Assembly (NCBI RefSeq): GCF_003946305.1
Contig: NZ_RHNS01000003.1
Location: 186,001 to 250,000, forward strand
Length of the DNA: 64,000 nucleotides
Source of the DNA: Lacticaseibacillus porcinae
GTDB taxonomy: Bacteria; Bacillota; Bacilli; Lactobacillales; Lactobacillaceae
Direction: 5' to 3'
A program made the translations under genes and the position numbers. Position 1 is the first letter of the stretch, and every line of letters starts with the position of its first letter. The notes below the pieces were generated by a model. That model had not been told where the DNA came from. It ran no database searches and saw only the letters and a list, made by a program, of their open reading frames with translations. Shown here piece after piece: positions 1 to 10,445 of this stretch.

Positions 1-1073
1 GTGGGATTGAGTAAATCTTTCCCTGCAAACTGTGGTGCGGTACCATGGGTCGCTTCAAAAATCGCTTGTCCAGATTCATAGTTAATGTTGGCCCCTGGGG
101 CAATGCCGATGCCACCAACTTGCGCCGCTAAGGCATCAGACAAATAATCACCATTTAAATTCATCGTCGCCAACACTTCAAAGTGATCAGGATGTAGCAA
201 AGTTTGTTGGAAGCAGTTATCACAGATAATATCATTCACAATGATCTTCCCAGCAGCTTTGGCGTCAGCTAACGCTTTATCCGCAGCCGCTGCACCAGCA
301 GTTTTTTTGATTTCACCATACTGGTTCATGGTGAAGGTTTCATCAGCAAAGTTAGTTTCTGCTTCTTGATACCCCCAACGTTTAAAGCCGCCTTCAGTTT
401 GCTTCATGATGTTGCCTTTGTGCACCAATGTCACAATATGGCGATCATGTTTGATGGCGTGTTCAATGGCTGCATGTACAAGGCGTGCTGAGCCTTCTTG
501 AGACACAGGTTTGATCGCAAATGCCGCAGTATCTGGAAAACGCACTTTTCCAGCTTGTCCTTGTTTTGCCAACAAGTCCAACCAAGCTTGCGCTTCAGGT
601 GTCCCTGCTGCCACATCGATCCCGGCATAAATATCTTCAGTGTTTTCACGAAAGACATCGATATCGACCAGTTCTGGATGAACAACTGGCGCCGGAACAC
701 CTTTAAAGTATTGCACCGGACGAAAGCAAGCATACAAATCTAACGTTTGTCGCAAGGTGACATTGATCGAACGATGTCCTTCGCCGACTGGTGTGGTCAA
801 CGGCCCTTTGATCGCCACTAAATGGGACTTTAACGCGGATAACGTTGCATCAGGCAACCACTCGCCTGTGTCTGCAAAAGCAGATTCTCCGGCAGCTAGC
901 GGCAACCAGTCCACGGCACGTTCTCCTGCATAAGCTTTTTTTACGGCAGCATCAAAGACTTTTTGGGCTGCTTGCCAGATCTCAGGTCCAATGCCATCCC
1001 CTTGAATAAACGGGATCTGTGGGTGATCAGGAGTTTGTAAATGATGGTTTTCCATGGTAATCGCTGAACTCAA
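1..1073 (-). CDS. icd: Isocitrate dehydrogenase, 3' end cut off by window edge
   Basis: Oxidises isocitrate to 2-oxoglutarate and CO2 in the cytoplasm, the last step of the citrate-to-2-oxoglutarate branch. The translated minus strand carries the substrate-binding block [19 protein letters not shown], then [10 protein letters not shown], and near the edge GIAPGANI and [12 protein letters not shown], all typical of bacterial Icd. About 357 codons are visible; the family has roughly 400-425, so the C-terminus is outside the window. I place the start at a TTG (1073) because GGAGG at 1081-1085 is 7 bases upstream; an in-frame ATG at 1055 is the alternative. It follows citZ by 17 bases, so it is the third gene of acnA-citZ-icd. 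The cofactor region reads APQFAG where the E. coli NADP enzyme has APKYAG, so NADP preference is not certain. Confidence 0.93.
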   Translation of the reverse strand, partial: MSSAITMENHHLQTPDHPQIPFIQGDGIGPEIWQAAQKVFDAAVKKAYAGERAVDWLPLAAGESAFADTGEWLPDATLSALKSHLVAIKGPLTTPVGEGHRSINVTLRQTLDLYACFRPVQYFKGVPAPVVHPELVDIDVFRENTEDIYAGIDVAAGTPEAQAWLDLLAKQGQAGKVRFPDTAAFAIKPVSQEGSARLVHAAIEHAIKHDRHIVTLVHKGNIMKQTEGGFKRWGYQEAETNFADETFTMNQYGEIKKTAGAAAADKALADAKAAGKIIVNDIICDNCFQQTLLHPDHFEVLATMNLNGDYLSDALAAQVGGIGIAPGANINYESGQAIFEATHGTAPQFAGKDLLNP

Positions 1074-1090
1074 AAGATAACCTCCAAGAA

Positions 1091-2185
1091 TTATTTGTCT
1101 GTGGTTGCTTTCACATGCCGATCAGTTGGCCCCACATATTCAGAAGCTGGGCGAATCAAGCACGCTTCTTCGCGTTGTTCCATAATATGCGCTAGCCACC
1201 CAGCCGTGCGGCAAGCAGCAAACATCACGGTAAAGGTCGATTCATCTAACCCTAAGCTGTGATAAACCACGGCGGTGTAGTAATCGACATTTGGATGTAG
1301 TCCCAACTTTTCTAACATGTAGCTGGCAATTTGCTCTTGGATCTCAAAAAATGGTTGATTGTTGGTTTCATCTGCCATTTCTTCAGCAATACCGCGTAAG
1401 ATCTTCGCACGCGGATCGCCGTCTTTATAAACACGATGGCCAAAGCCCATGATTTTTTCATGATGGGCAATTTTGTTGTCGATATAGCGTTGAGGCGATA
1501 CCCCAGTGTGGCGGATCTCTTGTAACATATTGAAGACTTGCTCATTGGCGCCGCCATGCAAAGGCCCTTTTAACGCGCACACTGCGGCGGTTAAACAAGA
1601 GTAAAAGTCAGCATTAGTGGAAGCAACCACCCGACTCGTAAACGTCGAGGCGTTCAATTCGTGATCAGCGTGCAGCACCATCACGGTATTAAACATCCGC
1701 ACTTGCGACTTGCTTGGGCGCCGGCCCATAAACAAGTACATGAAGTTTTCCACGACGCCCCACTCAGGATTCACTTGCATTTGCGGTTGCGAATCACGCA
1801 AGCGAATGATCGCCGCGATGGTGGTGAGCATTTTCCCTAAAATTTCTCGTGGTTCATCAAGTTTGCCATCGTTGTTGGTGGTCCCAAGTAGTGACACCAT
1901 TGTCCGCAAAATACTCATCGGATGTTGTGGTTCAAGGGCAATGTCACCCATTAAGCGAATCGTTTCATCAGGCAAATGCATCGAACTGAGCAGATCATGT
2001 TGCATGGTTTTGAGTTGTTCAGCATTTGGTAAGTTCTTGTGCCACAGCAGGTATACCACTGCTTCGTACGGCAAGTCTTTTAATTCTTCAATGGGGTAGC
2101 CGGCAAATGTCAGCTTCGAATCTTTCGTCGAACTGATCTTAGTTTCCGTGATCACGACCCCTGCTAATCCTTTCGGTACGTCCAT
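1091..2185 (-). CDS. citZ: Citrate synthase
   Basis: Condenses oxaloacetate and acetyl-CoA to citrate. The 364-aa protein is the length of Gram-positive type I-like citrate synthases and shows the catalytic histidine blocks [12 protein letters not shown] and [14 protein letters not shown], followed by [16 protein letters not shown], which contains the active-site Asp region. The ATG is preceded by GGAGG. It lies between acnA (18 bases upstream) and icd (17 bases downstream) on the same strand, so the three are almost certainly one operon. In a fermentative organism this branch would make 2-oxoglutarate for glutamate rather than run a full cycle; the neighbouring arginine genes fit that. Confidence 0.95.
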   Translation of the reverse strand: MDVPKGLAGVVITETKISSTKDSKLTFAGYPIEELKDLPYEAVVYLLWHKNLPNAEQLKTMQHDLLSSMHLPDETIRLMGDIALEPQHPMSILRTMVSLLGTTNNDGKLDEPREILGKMLTTIAAIIRLRDSQPQMQVNPEWGVVENFMYLFMGRRPSKSQVRMFNTVMVLHADHELNASTFTSRVVASTNADFYSCLTAAVCALKGPLHGGANEQVFNMLQEIRHTGVSPQRYIDNKIAHHEKIMGFGHRVYKDGDPRAKILRGIAEEMADETNNQPFFEIQEQIASYMLEKLGLHPNVDYYTAVVYHSLGLDESTFTVMFAACRTAGWLAHIMEQREEACLIRPASEYVGPTDRHVKATTDK

Positions 2186-2203
2186 ATGGTAACCTCCTAT
2201 AGC

Positions 2204-4810
2204 TTAATTCAGTGCATTGGCAACAATTTGTGGCATGATCCCACCTGCTTGGTAATAACCCCAATCTGCAGGGGTATCAAAACGGACTTTCGCATCAAAA
2301 TGTTTGCTTTGACCTGCGTGATCAGTTGCAGTGACATGGGCAACGTGTTGATCTAGTTCAATGTCATAAGTCTCTTTACCAGTTAATCCCAAGCTTTCAG
2401 CAGTGTCCCCTGGCAAATATTGCAAGGGGATCACACCCATCATCGCCAGGTTCGCGCGGTGAATGCGTTCAAAGCTTTCAGCAATGATGGCTTTAACGCC
2501 TAACAACTTCACACCTTTAGCGGCCCAATCACGAGACGACCCCATCCCGTAATCTTTGCCTGCTAAAATCACCAAACCCGTTTCAGTTTTCGCATATTCA
2601 CACGATGCTTCGTAAATCGTGGTTTGCGTGCCATTTGGCAAGGTGGTGAAGCCACCTTGAGTGCCTGGGGCAAGTTGATTTTGCAAGCGAATGTTGGCAA
2701 GGGTCCCACGCATCATCACTTCATGATTCCCACGACGAGAGCCATAAGAGTTAAAGGCTAACGGCTTGATCCCGCGAGCTTGTAAATATTTACCAGCTGG
2801 GGTATCTCTGCCGATAAAGCCTGCTGGTGAAATATGATCAGTGGTGACTGAATCCCCTAACTTCGCTAACACGCTTAATCCAGTTAAAGTCGTTGGGGCA
2901 CTGCCTTTCAACGCCTCGCCAAATGGTGGTTTGGCAATATACGTTGATGTCGCGTCCCAAGCATAAGTGTCACCTGTGGCAGTTGGTAAGGCATCCCAGT
3001 CAGCGTTTTGATGATAAAGGGTTTGATAGTTGGCGGTAAATTGTTCAGGATGCAAATAATCTGCCGTTAATTGTGCGATTTGCGCATCGCTTGGCCACAA
3101 GTCTTTCAAGTAAACCGAGTGACCATCGGCAGCTTGGCCGACTGGTTGGGTATCGAGATCAATATCCATCGTCCCGGCTAACGCATAGATCACGACTAAT
3201 GGTGGCGAAGCCAAGTAAGTGTCTGTGATCTTCGGGTTCACCCGACCGGTAAAGTTACGGTTTGCAGATTCAACTGCCGCCAGTGGATAAGGTTTTGCTT
3301 CTACCGCTGCTTGCAGATCATCTTGCAACGCCCCAGAGTTCCCGATACAAGTCATACAACCATAACCAGTTAAGTTAAAACCCAATGCATCAAGGTCTGC
3401 TTGCAACCCTGCCGCCGTCAAGTAGTCTGACACCACCCGAGAGCCTGGTGAAAAACTAGTTTTCACGTAATCAGGCACTTGCATCCCGAGTGCTCGGGCT
3501 TTTTTAGCAATTAATCCGGCGGCAAACAACACTTGGGGATTCGAGGTGTTGGTACAACTGGTGATCGCCGCTAACCCTAACGCCCCTGGATGTAAGTCAA
3601 AATGCTTCCCTGCAACTTCTACTGGAAATGCGTCCAATTGACGACGATCATCGAATTGTTTCGGCAAATCTGCCAAGTAAACCAGATCTTGCGGCCGCGT
3701 CGGCCCAGCAACACTAGGTTTAACCGTCGATAAGTCGAGGGCCACATTTTCACTGTAATGACGAATATCATCTTCAACCGGCTTATAAGCTAAATGATTG
3801 GCATCAGCATAAGCTTGGACTAACGCAATTTGCTCAGCGGAGCGACCAGTGAGCTTCAAGTAGTCGATGGTTTGACTGTCGATCGGGAAATACCCGCAAG
3901 TGGCACCATATTCAGGTGCCATGTTGGCAATAGTGGCACGATATGCTAAAGGCAAACTCGATAATCCGACGCCATAATATTCAACAAACTTCCCGACGAC
4001 GCCATGTTCACGCAACAAATGGGTCAACGTCAACGTGAGATCAGTGGCAGTGACCCCAGGTTGTAAGCGCCCAGTCAACGCCACGCCGACGACTTTTGGC
4101 GTTTGCATCAATGTCGCTTCACCAAGCATATTCGCTTCTGCTTCGATCCCGCCGACACCCCAGCCTAAAACACCGAGCCCGTTGATCATCGTGGTATGCG
4201 AGTCAGTGCCGACTAAGGTATCAGGGAACGCCTCCCCGTCTTTGGTCATCACCACTTGTGCTAAACGTTCCAAGTTGATTTGATGAATGATCCCAGTGTC
4301 AGGTGGGACCACTTGTAAGTTTGAAAAGCTATTTTGGGCCCATTTCAAAAAAGTATAACGTTCTTGGTTGCGTTCAAACTCCCGCTTCACGTTAAACGCA
4401 AACGCTTCGTCATTGCCGGCTTTGTCGACTTGGACCGAGTGATCGATCACCAAGTCTACTGGGACAGAAGGATTAATGCTGGTCGCGTCGCCGCCTTGGG
4501 CAACCACAGCATCACGCATCGCGGCTAAATCAACGATGGCTGGGACGCCGGTGAAGTCTTGCAAGATCACGCGTTCTGGTTGATAGGCGATATCTTGGTC
4601 ATGCGCATTGTCCCAATGCAACAACGCGTTGAGTTCGTCACCTTGTTCATGGCCTGAATTAGCGCGTCGCAACGCCGCTTCTAGTAAGATTCGAATCGTG
4701 TAAGGTAAGGTGTCGACTTGGGCTTGATGTTCGGCAAGAAAAGCTGAAATATCCGCATATTTGTAGGTTTGGTCGCCACTTTGGAACGTGTTTTCGTATA
4801 TCTGTGCCAT
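2204..4810 (-). CDS. acnA: Aconitate hydratase (AcnA type)
   Basis: Isomerises citrate to isocitrate through a [4Fe-4S] cluster. The 868-aa protein has the AcnA/IRP architecture: the N-terminal aconitase domain with VGTDSHTTMINGLG, the cluster ligands in SCTNTSNP and GYGCMTCIGNSG, and a C-terminal swivel domain containing GMGSSRDWAAKG. It is slightly shorter than the usual 890-900 aa. It is the first gene of the acnA-citZ-icd operon, with a good promoter about 75 bases upstream of the start. No apo-aconitase RNA element is evident, so whether it also acts as an RNA-binding regulator is unknown. Confidence 0.95.
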   Translation of the reverse strand: MAQIYENTFQSGDQTYKYADISAFLAEHQAQVDTLPYTIRILLEAALRRANSGHEQGDELNALLHWDNAHDQDIAYQPERVILQDFTGVPAIVDLAAMRDAVVAQGGDATSINPSVPVDLVIDHSVQVDKAGNDEAFAFNVKREFERNQERYTFLKWAQNSFSNLQVVPPDTGIIHQINLERLAQVVMTKDGEAFPDTLVGTDSHTTMINGLGVLGWGVGGIEAEANMLGEATLMQTPKVVGVALTGRLQPGVTATDLTLTLTHLLREHGVVGKFVEYYGVGLSSLPLAYRATIANMAPEYGATCGYFPIDSQTIDYLKLTGRSAEQIALVQAYADANHLAYKPVEDDIRHYSENVALDLSTVKPSVAGPTRPQDLVYLADLPKQFDDRRQLDAFPVEVAGKHFDLHPGALGLAAITSCTNTSNPQVLFAAGLIAKKARALGMQVPDYVKTSFSPGSRVVSDYLTAAGLQADLDALGFNLTGYGCMTCIGNSGALQDDLQAAVEAKPYPLAAVESANRNFTGRVNPKITDTYLASPPLVVIYALAGTMDIDLDTQPVGQAADGHSVYLKDLWPSDAQIAQLTADYLHPEQFTANYQTLYHQNADWDALPTATGDTYAWDATSTYIAKPPFGEALKGSAPTTLTGLSVLAKLGDSVTTDHISPAGFIGRDTPAGKYLQARGIKPLAFNSYGSRRGNHEVMMRGTLANIRLQNQLAPGTQGGFTTLPNGTQTTIYEASCEYAKTETGLVILAGKDYGMGSSRDWAAKGVKLLGVKAIIAESFERIHRANLAMMGVIPLQYLPGDTAESLGLTGKETYDIELDQHVAHVTATDHAGQSKHFDAKVRFDTPADWGYYQAGGIMPQIVANALN

Positions 4811-4879
4811 CCGTTATCCCGTCCTTTACGCTATTAAAAAGTAATTTTAATCTAAGTCTTAGTTTATCATATAAATTTA

Positions 4880-4907
4880 ATATTATCGTGCTTATCTGAC
4901 AAGTCAA
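4880..4907 (-). promoter_or_regulatory. Promoter of acnA-citZ-icd
   Basis: On the minus strand TTGACT (4902-4907) and TATA-like TAATAT (4880-4885) are separated by 16 bases. A short perfect palindrome, CTAAGTCTTAG (4852-4862), lies in the leader just downstream and could be an operator. Confidence 0.6.
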
Positions 4908-5013
4908 GCGGTTTCGTCAGCTAATCTAACACGACAATTAATTAACTTACGGTGAGAATTCGGCATCATGGTTTTGAACAAAAAAACGAACAATTGCCCG
5001 ACCGAATATTGAC

Positions 5014-5046
5014 AAAAAAGCGGCGATCTAAACATCAGACCGTCGC
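5014..5046 (-). terminator. Rho-independent terminator of argCJBDF
   Basis: On the minus strand a 10-bp stem with one mismatch (5020-5029 with 5037-5046) is followed by six T (5014-5019). It stands 24 bases after the argF stop codon. Confidence 0.8.
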
Positions 5047-5069
5047 TATCAGACGCAAGAGCTTTCAGC

Positions 5070-6092
5070 TTAATTAAATAAACTATCAGGAATAAACAAA
5101 TCGCCTAAAGTCGCTACCATAATGGCTTTGATGGCATGCATCCGGTTTTCTGCTTCATCAAACACAACGGATTTGTCTGAGTTGAAGACCTCATCAGTGA
5201 TCTCTAAGGCATCCATGTCAAATTCTTCACCGAGGGCTTTCCCGACTTCAGTTTGATGGTCATGATAAGCTGGCAAACAATGCATAATGATCGTGTCAGC
5301 TTTACCAGTGGCCGCCACCAGTTCAGCATTGATTTGATAAGGCTTCAACGCATTGATCCGCGCCGCGACATCGATTTTTTCACCCATGGAGATCCACACA
5401 TCCGTGTACAAGGCATCTGCACCATTGGCAGCCGCCTTAGCATCTTCAGTCAATAACACTTCAGAACCAGCAGCAGCGGCATACTTTTTCGCAAGATCGA
5501 TCACGTTTTGCGCTGGCCACAAAGACTTCGGCGCGCCGATGTGAATGTTGACGCCAAGCATTGCTGACGTCACCAACAAACTATTGCCCATGTTGGAGCG
5601 GCCATCGCCTAAATAAGTTAAGGTCAACCCTTTTAAGTGGCCGAATTGTTCTTTCAATGTCAAAAAGTCAGCGATCATTTGTGTCGGGTGCCATTCATCC
5701 GTCAACCCATTCCACACTGGCACGCCAGAGTACTTGGCGAGGTCTTCAACCGTTTGTTGCGCAAAGCCGCGATATTCAATGCCGTCAAACATCCGCCCCA
5801 GCACTTTGGCAGTGTCGGCAGTCGATTCTTTTTTCCCGAATTGAATGTCGTTTTTCCCTAAGAATTCTGGATGAGCGCCGAGGTCGATGCTGGCAACTGT
5901 GAAGGCAGAGCGAGTCCGTGTCGAAGTTTTTTCAAATAACAGCGCAATGTTTTTGCCTTGCAAATATGGATGGGGAATATGCGCATGCTTCAACGCTTTT
6001 AAATGCGCCGCAAAGTCGATCAAATATTCGAGTTCTTTAGGCGTATAGTCGATTTCTTTGAGCCATGAACGATTTTGAAAATGATTGGTCAT
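5070..6092 (-). CDS. argF: Ornithine carbamoyltransferase
   Basis: Forms citrulline from ornithine and carbamoyl phosphate. The 340-aa protein has the carbamoyl-phosphate site STRTRSAF and the ornithine-site motif HCLPAYHD, and is the usual length. It is the last gene of argC-J-B-D-F; a single base separates its ATG from the argD stop, and its ribosome site lies in the end of argD. The sequence alone does not separate anabolic ArgF from catabolic ArcB, but its position behind argD and the lack of arcA or arcC nearby favour biosynthesis. Carbamoyl phosphate would come from the divergent carAB. No citrulline-using argGH is in the window. Confidence 0.95.
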   Translation of the reverse strand: MTNHFQNRSWLKEIDYTPKELEYLIDFAAHLKALKHAHIPHPYLQGKNIALLFEKTSTRTRSAFTVASIDLGAHPEFLGKNDIQFGKKESTADTAKVLGRMFDGIEYRGFAQQTVEDLAKYSGVPVWNGLTDEWHPTQMIADFLTLKEQFGHLKGLTLTYLGDGRSNMGNSLLVTSAMLGVNIHIGAPKSLWPAQNVIDLAKKYAAAAGSEVLLTEDAKAAANGADALYTDVWISMGEKIDVAARINALKPYQINAELVAATGKADTIIMHCLPAYHDHQTEVGKALGEEFDMDALEITDEVFNSDKSVVFDEAENRMHAIKAIMVATLGDLFIPDSLFN

Positions 6093-6093
6093 G

Positions 6094-7230
6094 TTATGCC
6101 TCCTTTAAAACGCTAGCGATCAACGCTAAGCCTACTTGCAAGTCTTGTTCGCTCATCACCAGTGGTGGCAACAAACGCAACGTGTTGTGTTTAGCTGACA
6201 AGGTCAACAACCCTTTTGCTTGCAGTTGATGAATAATGGCTTCGACATCATATTGTTCATCAATGTGAATGCCGATCATCAACCCCATGCCAGTGATCCC
6301 AGTCACTGCAGGCAGTGGGGCAATGGTATCAGTCATGGTGGTCCAGACATTGGCAGATTTTTGTTGGACATCCACTAAGAATTCAGGGGTCAATTTCGTT
6401 AATACTGCTTGCGCTGCTGACAACGCCAACTTGTTGCCACCAAAGGTCGTGCCGTGACTGCCAGGCGTAAAGGCTGAGCCTAACGCTTTTTTGCCGATCA
6501 TCGCACCAATCGGCAACCCTGAACCTAACGCTTTGGCCAACGTGACAATGTCAGGATCCAAATCAAAGGCTTGATAAGCAAATTTGTACCCGGTGCGGCC
6601 GATGCCTGATTGGACTTCATCAATGATCAACAAGGTGTCTGTGGCTTTACATTTCGCATCAACAGCTTGCAACCAAGCTTTATCGCCAACATACACACCG
6701 CCTTCGCCTTGGATCACTTCTAAAATCACCGCTGCTAAGTCTGAATCAATTTTATCTAAAGCTTCAGGATCGTTGTAATCAGCAAAAATCACATCTGGCA
6801 CTAATGGTGCAAAGCCTGCTTGAATCGACGGGTTGCCAGTCAACGACATTGAGCCATAAGAGCGGCCATGAAAGCCGTTGTTGAAGGCTAAGACGCGAGT
6901 TTTCTCAGAAGCTTTACGGGCGAGTTTAAAGGCCGCTTCGTTAGCTTCAGTCCCAGAATTACAGAAAAAGGCGAGCTTGTCGTCTCCTGCCAACATTCCG
7001 CCGACAGTTTCTTGTAATTGTGATTCATACAAATTCGACGTGTGCCAAATTTGGGTGACTTGTTGTTGAACGGCGCCGGTGATTTCAGGATCATTGTAAC
7101 CGAAACTACATACCCCAATGCCTGAGGTGAAATCTAAATATTCCTTGCCTTGGTTGTCGACCAAATGAACATCATGGCCAGACACCAAATCAAAAGGGTA
7201 ACGCGCGTAGGTATTAAATAAATGACTCAT
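6094..7230 (-). CDS. argD: Acetylornithine aminotransferase
   Basis: PLP enzyme that converts N-acetylglutamate semialdehyde and glutamate to N-acetylornithine and 2-oxoglutarate. The 378-aa class III aminotransferase has the PLP-contact motifs [30 protein letters not shown] and the Schiff-base lysine in [14 protein letters not shown]. It sits between argB and argF with 15 and 1 bases of spacing, so it is co-transcribed. The arginine context distinguishes it from GABA or ornithine aminotransferases of the same fold. Confidence 0.95.
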   Translation of the reverse strand: MSHLFNTYARYPFDLVSGHDVHLVDNQGKEYLDFTSGIGVCSFGYNDPEITGAVQQQVTQIWHTSNLYESQLQETVGGMLAGDDKLAFFCNSGTEANEAAFKLARKASEKTRVLAFNNGFHGRSYGSMSLTGNPSIQAGFAPLVPDVIFADYNDPEALDKIDSDLAAVILEVIQGEGGVYVGDKAWLQAVDAKCKATDTLLIIDEVQSGIGRTGYKFAYQAFDLDPDIVTLAKALGSGLPIGAMIGKKALGSAFTPGSHGTTFGGNKLALSAAQAVLTKLTPEFLVDVQQKSANVWTTMTDTIAPLPAVTGITGMGLMIGIHIDEQYDVEAIIHQLQAKGLLTLSAKHNTLRLLPPLVMSEQDLQVGLALIASVLKEA

Positions 7231-7245
7231 ACTTTCCTCCTGAAA

Positions 7246-7986
7246 TTAACCAGCACAAGCTTCTACGACTGTGCCAGCGTGATTCAATGCATCAGTGATC
7301 ACCACTTCATGCACCACTTGTGCGGTGTGTGCCGCCGCCTCGATTTTTGGTTGCATGCCTTTGGTGATCACGTTCGTCGCGATCAATTGGGCTGCTTTTT
7401 GTGGGGTGAGCTTGGCGACGACATTGCCTTGTTCTAATACCCCAGGCACATCGGTCAATAACACTAACTTGCTAGCGTGTAACGCGGTAGCCACAGCTGC
7501 AGCGGCCATATCAGCGTTCACGTTAAGCAATTGACCATCTTCTGTTTGTGCCAGTGGTGCCAGCACCCCAATATGCTCACTTAAAAATTCATCAAGTGCT
7601 TGGCCATTTACCCCGGTGACCGCACCAACTTGACCGTAAATTGTTTGATCTAAGAAATCACCGACTAATAAATGGGCATCGGTGCAATTCAACCCAAGAG
7701 CTGGTAACCCATGTTGGGATAATGCTAAACATAATTGCGGTTGCACCACGCCAAGTAACACAGCTTGGGTGACTTGCATGGTTTGCGCATCAGTGACCCG
7801 GATCCCTGCTTTTTTGATCGGGGTGAGGCCAAACTTTTCACTCCAAGCATTGATCTGAGGCCCGCCGCCATGGATCAATAACACTTTTTTGCCGGCTTCA
7901 TGCCAGGCGGTCAATTGGGCAAAGAACTCTCCAGATAGCTGAGTGGTTGCGTTGCCCCCTAATTTAATAATGATCAGATCTGACAT
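7246..7986 (-). CDS. argB: Acetylglutamate kinase
   Basis: Phosphorylates N-acetylglutamate, the second step of the acetyl-cycle arginine pathway and often the step inhibited by arginine. The 246-aa amino-acid-kinase fold begins with IKLGGNA and has the substrate loop LLIHGGGPQINAW. It lacks the long N-terminal helix seen in arginine-inhibited hexameric ArgB proteins, which suggests, but does not prove, an arginine-insensitive enzyme. The ATG follows AGGAGG by seven bases, and argJ ends 12 bases upstream. Confidence 0.94.
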   Translation of the reverse strand: MSDLIIIKLGGNATTQLSGEFFAQLTAWHEAGKKVLLIHGGGPQINAWSEKFGLTPIKKAGIRVTDAQTMQVTQAVLLGVVQPQLCLALSQHGLPALGLNCTDAHLLVGDFLDQTIYGQVGAVTGVNGQALDEFLSEHIGVLAPLAQTEDGQLLNVNADMAAAAVATALHASKLVLLTDVPGVLEQGNVVAKLTPQKAAQLIATNVITKGMQPKIEAAAHTAQVVHEVVITDALNHAGTVVEACAG

Positions 7987-7998
7987 GTTTGCCTCCTG

Positions 7999-9183
7999 TT
8001 ATGAGCGATAAGATGCGTTGATTTTGACGTAATTGTAAGTGAGGTCACAACCCCAAGCTTGCCCTTGGGCATCCCCAGCGTTGAGATCCACATCAATGGT
8101 GATTTTATGATCGCCCATTGCCGCTTTCACAGCGGCTTCATCAAATGGGAGTTCCAATGAATCTTCGACTAACTTGAAGCCATTGAGGATGATGGCGACA
8201 TGATCGACATCGATTTTGACGTTGGTTTGACCGAGTGCTGAGATAATGCGGCCCCAGTTGGGATCTTCACCAAAAATCGCAGCTTTGACTAAGTTCGAAC
8301 CGACAATCGCTTTGGCAGCGTGTTGCCCTTCAGCATGGGTCGCGGCGTGATGCACGTTGACTTCGACCAACTTGGTGGCGCCTTCGCCATCTGCAGCAAT
8401 CCCTTGCGCAAGCTTTGCTAAAACACCGCTAAGTGCTTGGGCAAAGGCTGGGTAATCAGGATGGTTGCTGGTCAACAAGTGGTTGTCGGCTAAACCGTTA
8501 GCCATGACAGTCACCATATCATTGGTGGAAGTATCCCCATCAACAGTAATTTGATTAAACGTTTCATCAACGGTTTGGGACAACAAGCCTTGTAGTTGCA
8601 AACCTGAAATATTCGCGTCGGTGAAGACGAAACCTAACATCGTTGCCATTTTCGGATGGATCATCCCACTACCTTTGGCAAAACCAGTGATGGTCACTGT
8701 CTTGCCGTCGATCATCAACTGGGTACTAGCGATTTTGGCATGAGTATCAGTGGTCATCACTGCTGTGGTCACGCCGATATCTTGTTTAAGTTGCAATTGA
8801 TCGATCCCAGCATGGATCTTCGTCATCGGCAGTTGTGCCCCAATCAAACCAGTAGACGCAACACCGACGAGTTCTGGGTCAATTTCTAATTTATCGGCCA
8901 CTTGTTGTTGTTCGGCTAAAGCATTCTCCCAACCCTTAGCTCCGGTACAAGAGTTGGCGATCACAGAGTTCATGACGATAGCTTGCAAATGATGGTGTTC
9001 GGCGATCAACTGTTTGCATAATTTCGTTGGGGCAGCGATAAATTGACTCGTTGTATAGGTACCGGCAGCAGCGGCGGGGACTTTTGAGACTAACCAGCCC
9101 ATGTCATTGCGATCGCGTAACCCTGCTTGAACGCCATCTGTGTAATAGCCTTTTGGCCAAATGAATTCATTGGTAATCGCCAT
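7999..9183 (-). CDS. argJ: Bifunctional glutamate N-acetyltransferase / ornithine acetyltransferase
   Basis: Transfers the acetyl group from N-acetylornithine to glutamate and so makes the pathway cyclic. ArgJ cleaves itself at an Ala-Thr bond; the motif KGSGMIHPKMATMLGF with that Thr is present, so it should mature into alpha and beta chains. The reading frame is open 36 codons further upstream, into argC, but the ATG at 9183 (MAITNEF) has an ideal AGGAGG eight bases before it and gives the usual 394 aa. No separate argA or argE is seen nearby, which fits a cyclic pathway. Confidence 0.95.
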   Translation of the reverse strand: MAITNEFIWPKGYYTDGVQAGLRDRNDMGWLVSKVPAAAAGTYTTSQFIAAPTKLCKQLIAEHHHLQAIVMNSVIANSCTGAKGWENALAEQQQVADKLEIDPELVGVASTGLIGAQLPMTKIHAGIDQLQLKQDIGVTTAVMTTDTHAKIASTQLMIDGKTVTITGFAKGSGMIHPKMATMLGFVFTDANISGLQLQGLLSQTVDETFNQITVDGDTSTNDMVTVMANGLADNHLLTSNHPDYPAFAQALSGVLAKLAQGIAADGEGATKLVEVNVHHAATHAEGQHAAKAIVGSNLVKAAIFGEDPNWGRIISALGQTNVKIDVDHVAIILNGFKLVEDSLELPFDEAAVKAAMGDHKITIDVDLNAGDAQGQAWGCDLTYNYVKINASYRS

Positions 9184-9202
9184 GTGCTTGTCCTCCTGAA
9201 AG

Positions 9203-10234
9203 TTAAGGTAATGCCACTGTGGTCGGCAAACCTGCCAGTGGGTTGAAATTAAATAGTTGATTGAAGTTTTGAATGGCTTGGCCGCCAGCACCTTTGATCA
9301 CATTGTCGATCACTGACACCACTAGGATGGTGTTGGTCACCGGGTTATACACCGCGCCGATATCAGTAAAGTTAGAACCGACGACTTGCTTTAATGTTGG
9401 CAGTTGCTCGCCGGTGAAACGAACGAAGAAATCATTTTGATAAGTGTCGTTGAACGCTTTAGCCACTGCTTCTCCATCCACTCCAGGCGCAGCTTTAGCG
9501 TAAATCGTGGCCATCAAGCCAGTGGTGACTGGCAACAAGGTAGTGGTAAATTGCAGTGCTGGGACTTCAGGATCCCAAGTTTGGACTTCTTGCATGATCT
9601 CCGGGATGTGTTTGTGGGTGTTGATCCCATAAAGTTGTAAATTCTCATTCGTTTGAGAAAAATGCGTCAGCGCCGTTAATTTCTTCCCTGCGCCTGACGT
9701 CCCAGACTTTGCATCAACGATCAACGAGTCTTTGACGATCAAGTGCTGTTGCACTAATGGTGCGATACCTAACAACGTTGCTGTGGCGTAGCATCCAGGG
9801 TTAGCGATATAGGTTTGGCCTTGCGCATTTTCAAATTCTGCTAAACCGAAGTGCGCCGCTTGTAAGTCTTTGGCATCTGCTGCTGGTTTGTGATACCACT
9901 TTTCATATTGAGCGGGATCTTTCAGGCGGTAATCCCCAGATAAATCGATCACTGGAAAATGTGCTTTAATGAAAGGTTTCGCCAAGGTGTTGGTGATCCC
10001 AGCGCTAGTGGCGAAGAAAACCACTTGGTTATCTGCCATGATGACATCTGCGTCATAAGGCTTGAGTAATGTGGTTTCAGTAGGTCCGAATTGAGGCACT
10101 GCTTCATATAATGGTTGGGCTTGTGTTTGATCATGGCCATATAAGTTGATCATCGACACTTCTGGATGACCTTTCAACAATTGATATAACACCATGCCGG
10201 CATAACCGGTGACCCCGACGATCGCAACTTTCAT
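9203..10234 (-). CDS. argC: N-acetyl-gamma-glutamyl-phosphate reductase
   Basis: NADPH-dependent reductase of N-acetylglutamyl phosphate. The 343-aa protein starts with the Rossmann motif VAIVGVTGYAGMVLYQLL and has the catalytic cysteine in ANPGCYATATLLG. It is the first gene of the minus-strand argCJBDF operon and diverges from carAB across a 228-base control region. Confidence 0.95.
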   Translation of the reverse strand: MKVAIVGVTGYAGMVLYQLLKGHPEVSMINLYGHDQTQAQPLYEAVPQFGPTETTLLKPYDADVIMADNQVVFFATSAGITNTLAKPFIKAHFPVIDLSGDYRLKDPAQYEKWYHKPAADAKDLQAAHFGLAEFENAQGQTYIANPGCYATATLLGIAPLVQQHLIVKDSLIVDAKSGTSGAGKKLTALTHFSQTNENLQLYGINTHKHIPEIMQEVQTWDPEVPALQFTTTLLPVTTGLMATIYAKAAPGVDGEAVAKAFNDTYQNDFFVRFTGEQLPTLKQVVGSNFTDIGAVYNPVTNTILVVSVIDNVIKGAGGQAIQNFNQLFNFNPLAGLPTTVALP

Positions 10235-10248
10235 GTGTCTGCCTCACT

Positions 10249-10267
10249 TATGCAAAATATTGAATGA
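10249..10267. promoter_or_regulatory. ARG-box-like operator next to the argC start
   Basis: TATGCAAAATATTGAATGA resembles the ArgR/AhrC ARG box (A/T-rich dyad of TGAATA or TGCATA half sites). It covers the predicted argC transcription start, a position suited to repression by ArgR with arginine. Confidence 0.45.
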
Positions 10268-10271
10268 CAGT

Positions 10272-10300
10272 AGCTTACCCCCTTCTGAACGAAAATACAA
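10272..10300 (-). promoter_or_regulatory. argC promoter
   Basis: On the minus strand TTGTAT (10295-10300), 17 bases, TAAGCT (10272-10277). An ARG-box-like site lies just downstream at the expected transcription start. Confidence 0.5.
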
Positions 10301-10315
10301 GCTTTTCGTGATTTT

Positions 10316-10336
10316 TATTCAACATTTATTCAAATT
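10316..10336. promoter_or_regulatory. ARG-box-like site between argC and carA
   Basis: Two TATTCAA half sites in the same orientation (TATTCAACATTTATTCAA) upstream of both promoters. Likely an upstream ArgR contact; inferred from sequence likeness only. Confidence 0.4.
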
Positions 10337-10381
10337 TAGGCGTAATTTGACCGATTTTCTCTATATTCTCTGAATATTTTG

Positions 10382-10410
10382 TTGACATTCTCATGAATTT
10401 GCCGTTAAAT
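10382..10410 (+). promoter_or_regulatory. carAB promoter
   Basis: TTGACA (10382-10387), 17 bases, TTAAAT (10405-10410), followed about 50 bases later by the carA start. Confidence 0.65.
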
Positions 10411-10424
10411 ATGGACAAGCAATA

Positions 10425-10445
10425 ATGAATATTGACTGCATAAAT
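10425..10445. promoter_or_regulatory. ARG-box-like operator next to the carA start
   Basis: ATGAATATTGACTGCATAAA lies directly downstream of the carA -10 element, with TGAATA and TGCATA half sites. Mirrors the site beside argC, so both arms of the pathway could be repressed together. Confidence 0.5.

Noticed and set aside
1710-2099. A 129-codon plus-strand frame inside citZ
   Set aside because: Lies wholly inside a clear citrate synthase gene on the other strand; no ribosome site and no recognisable domain.
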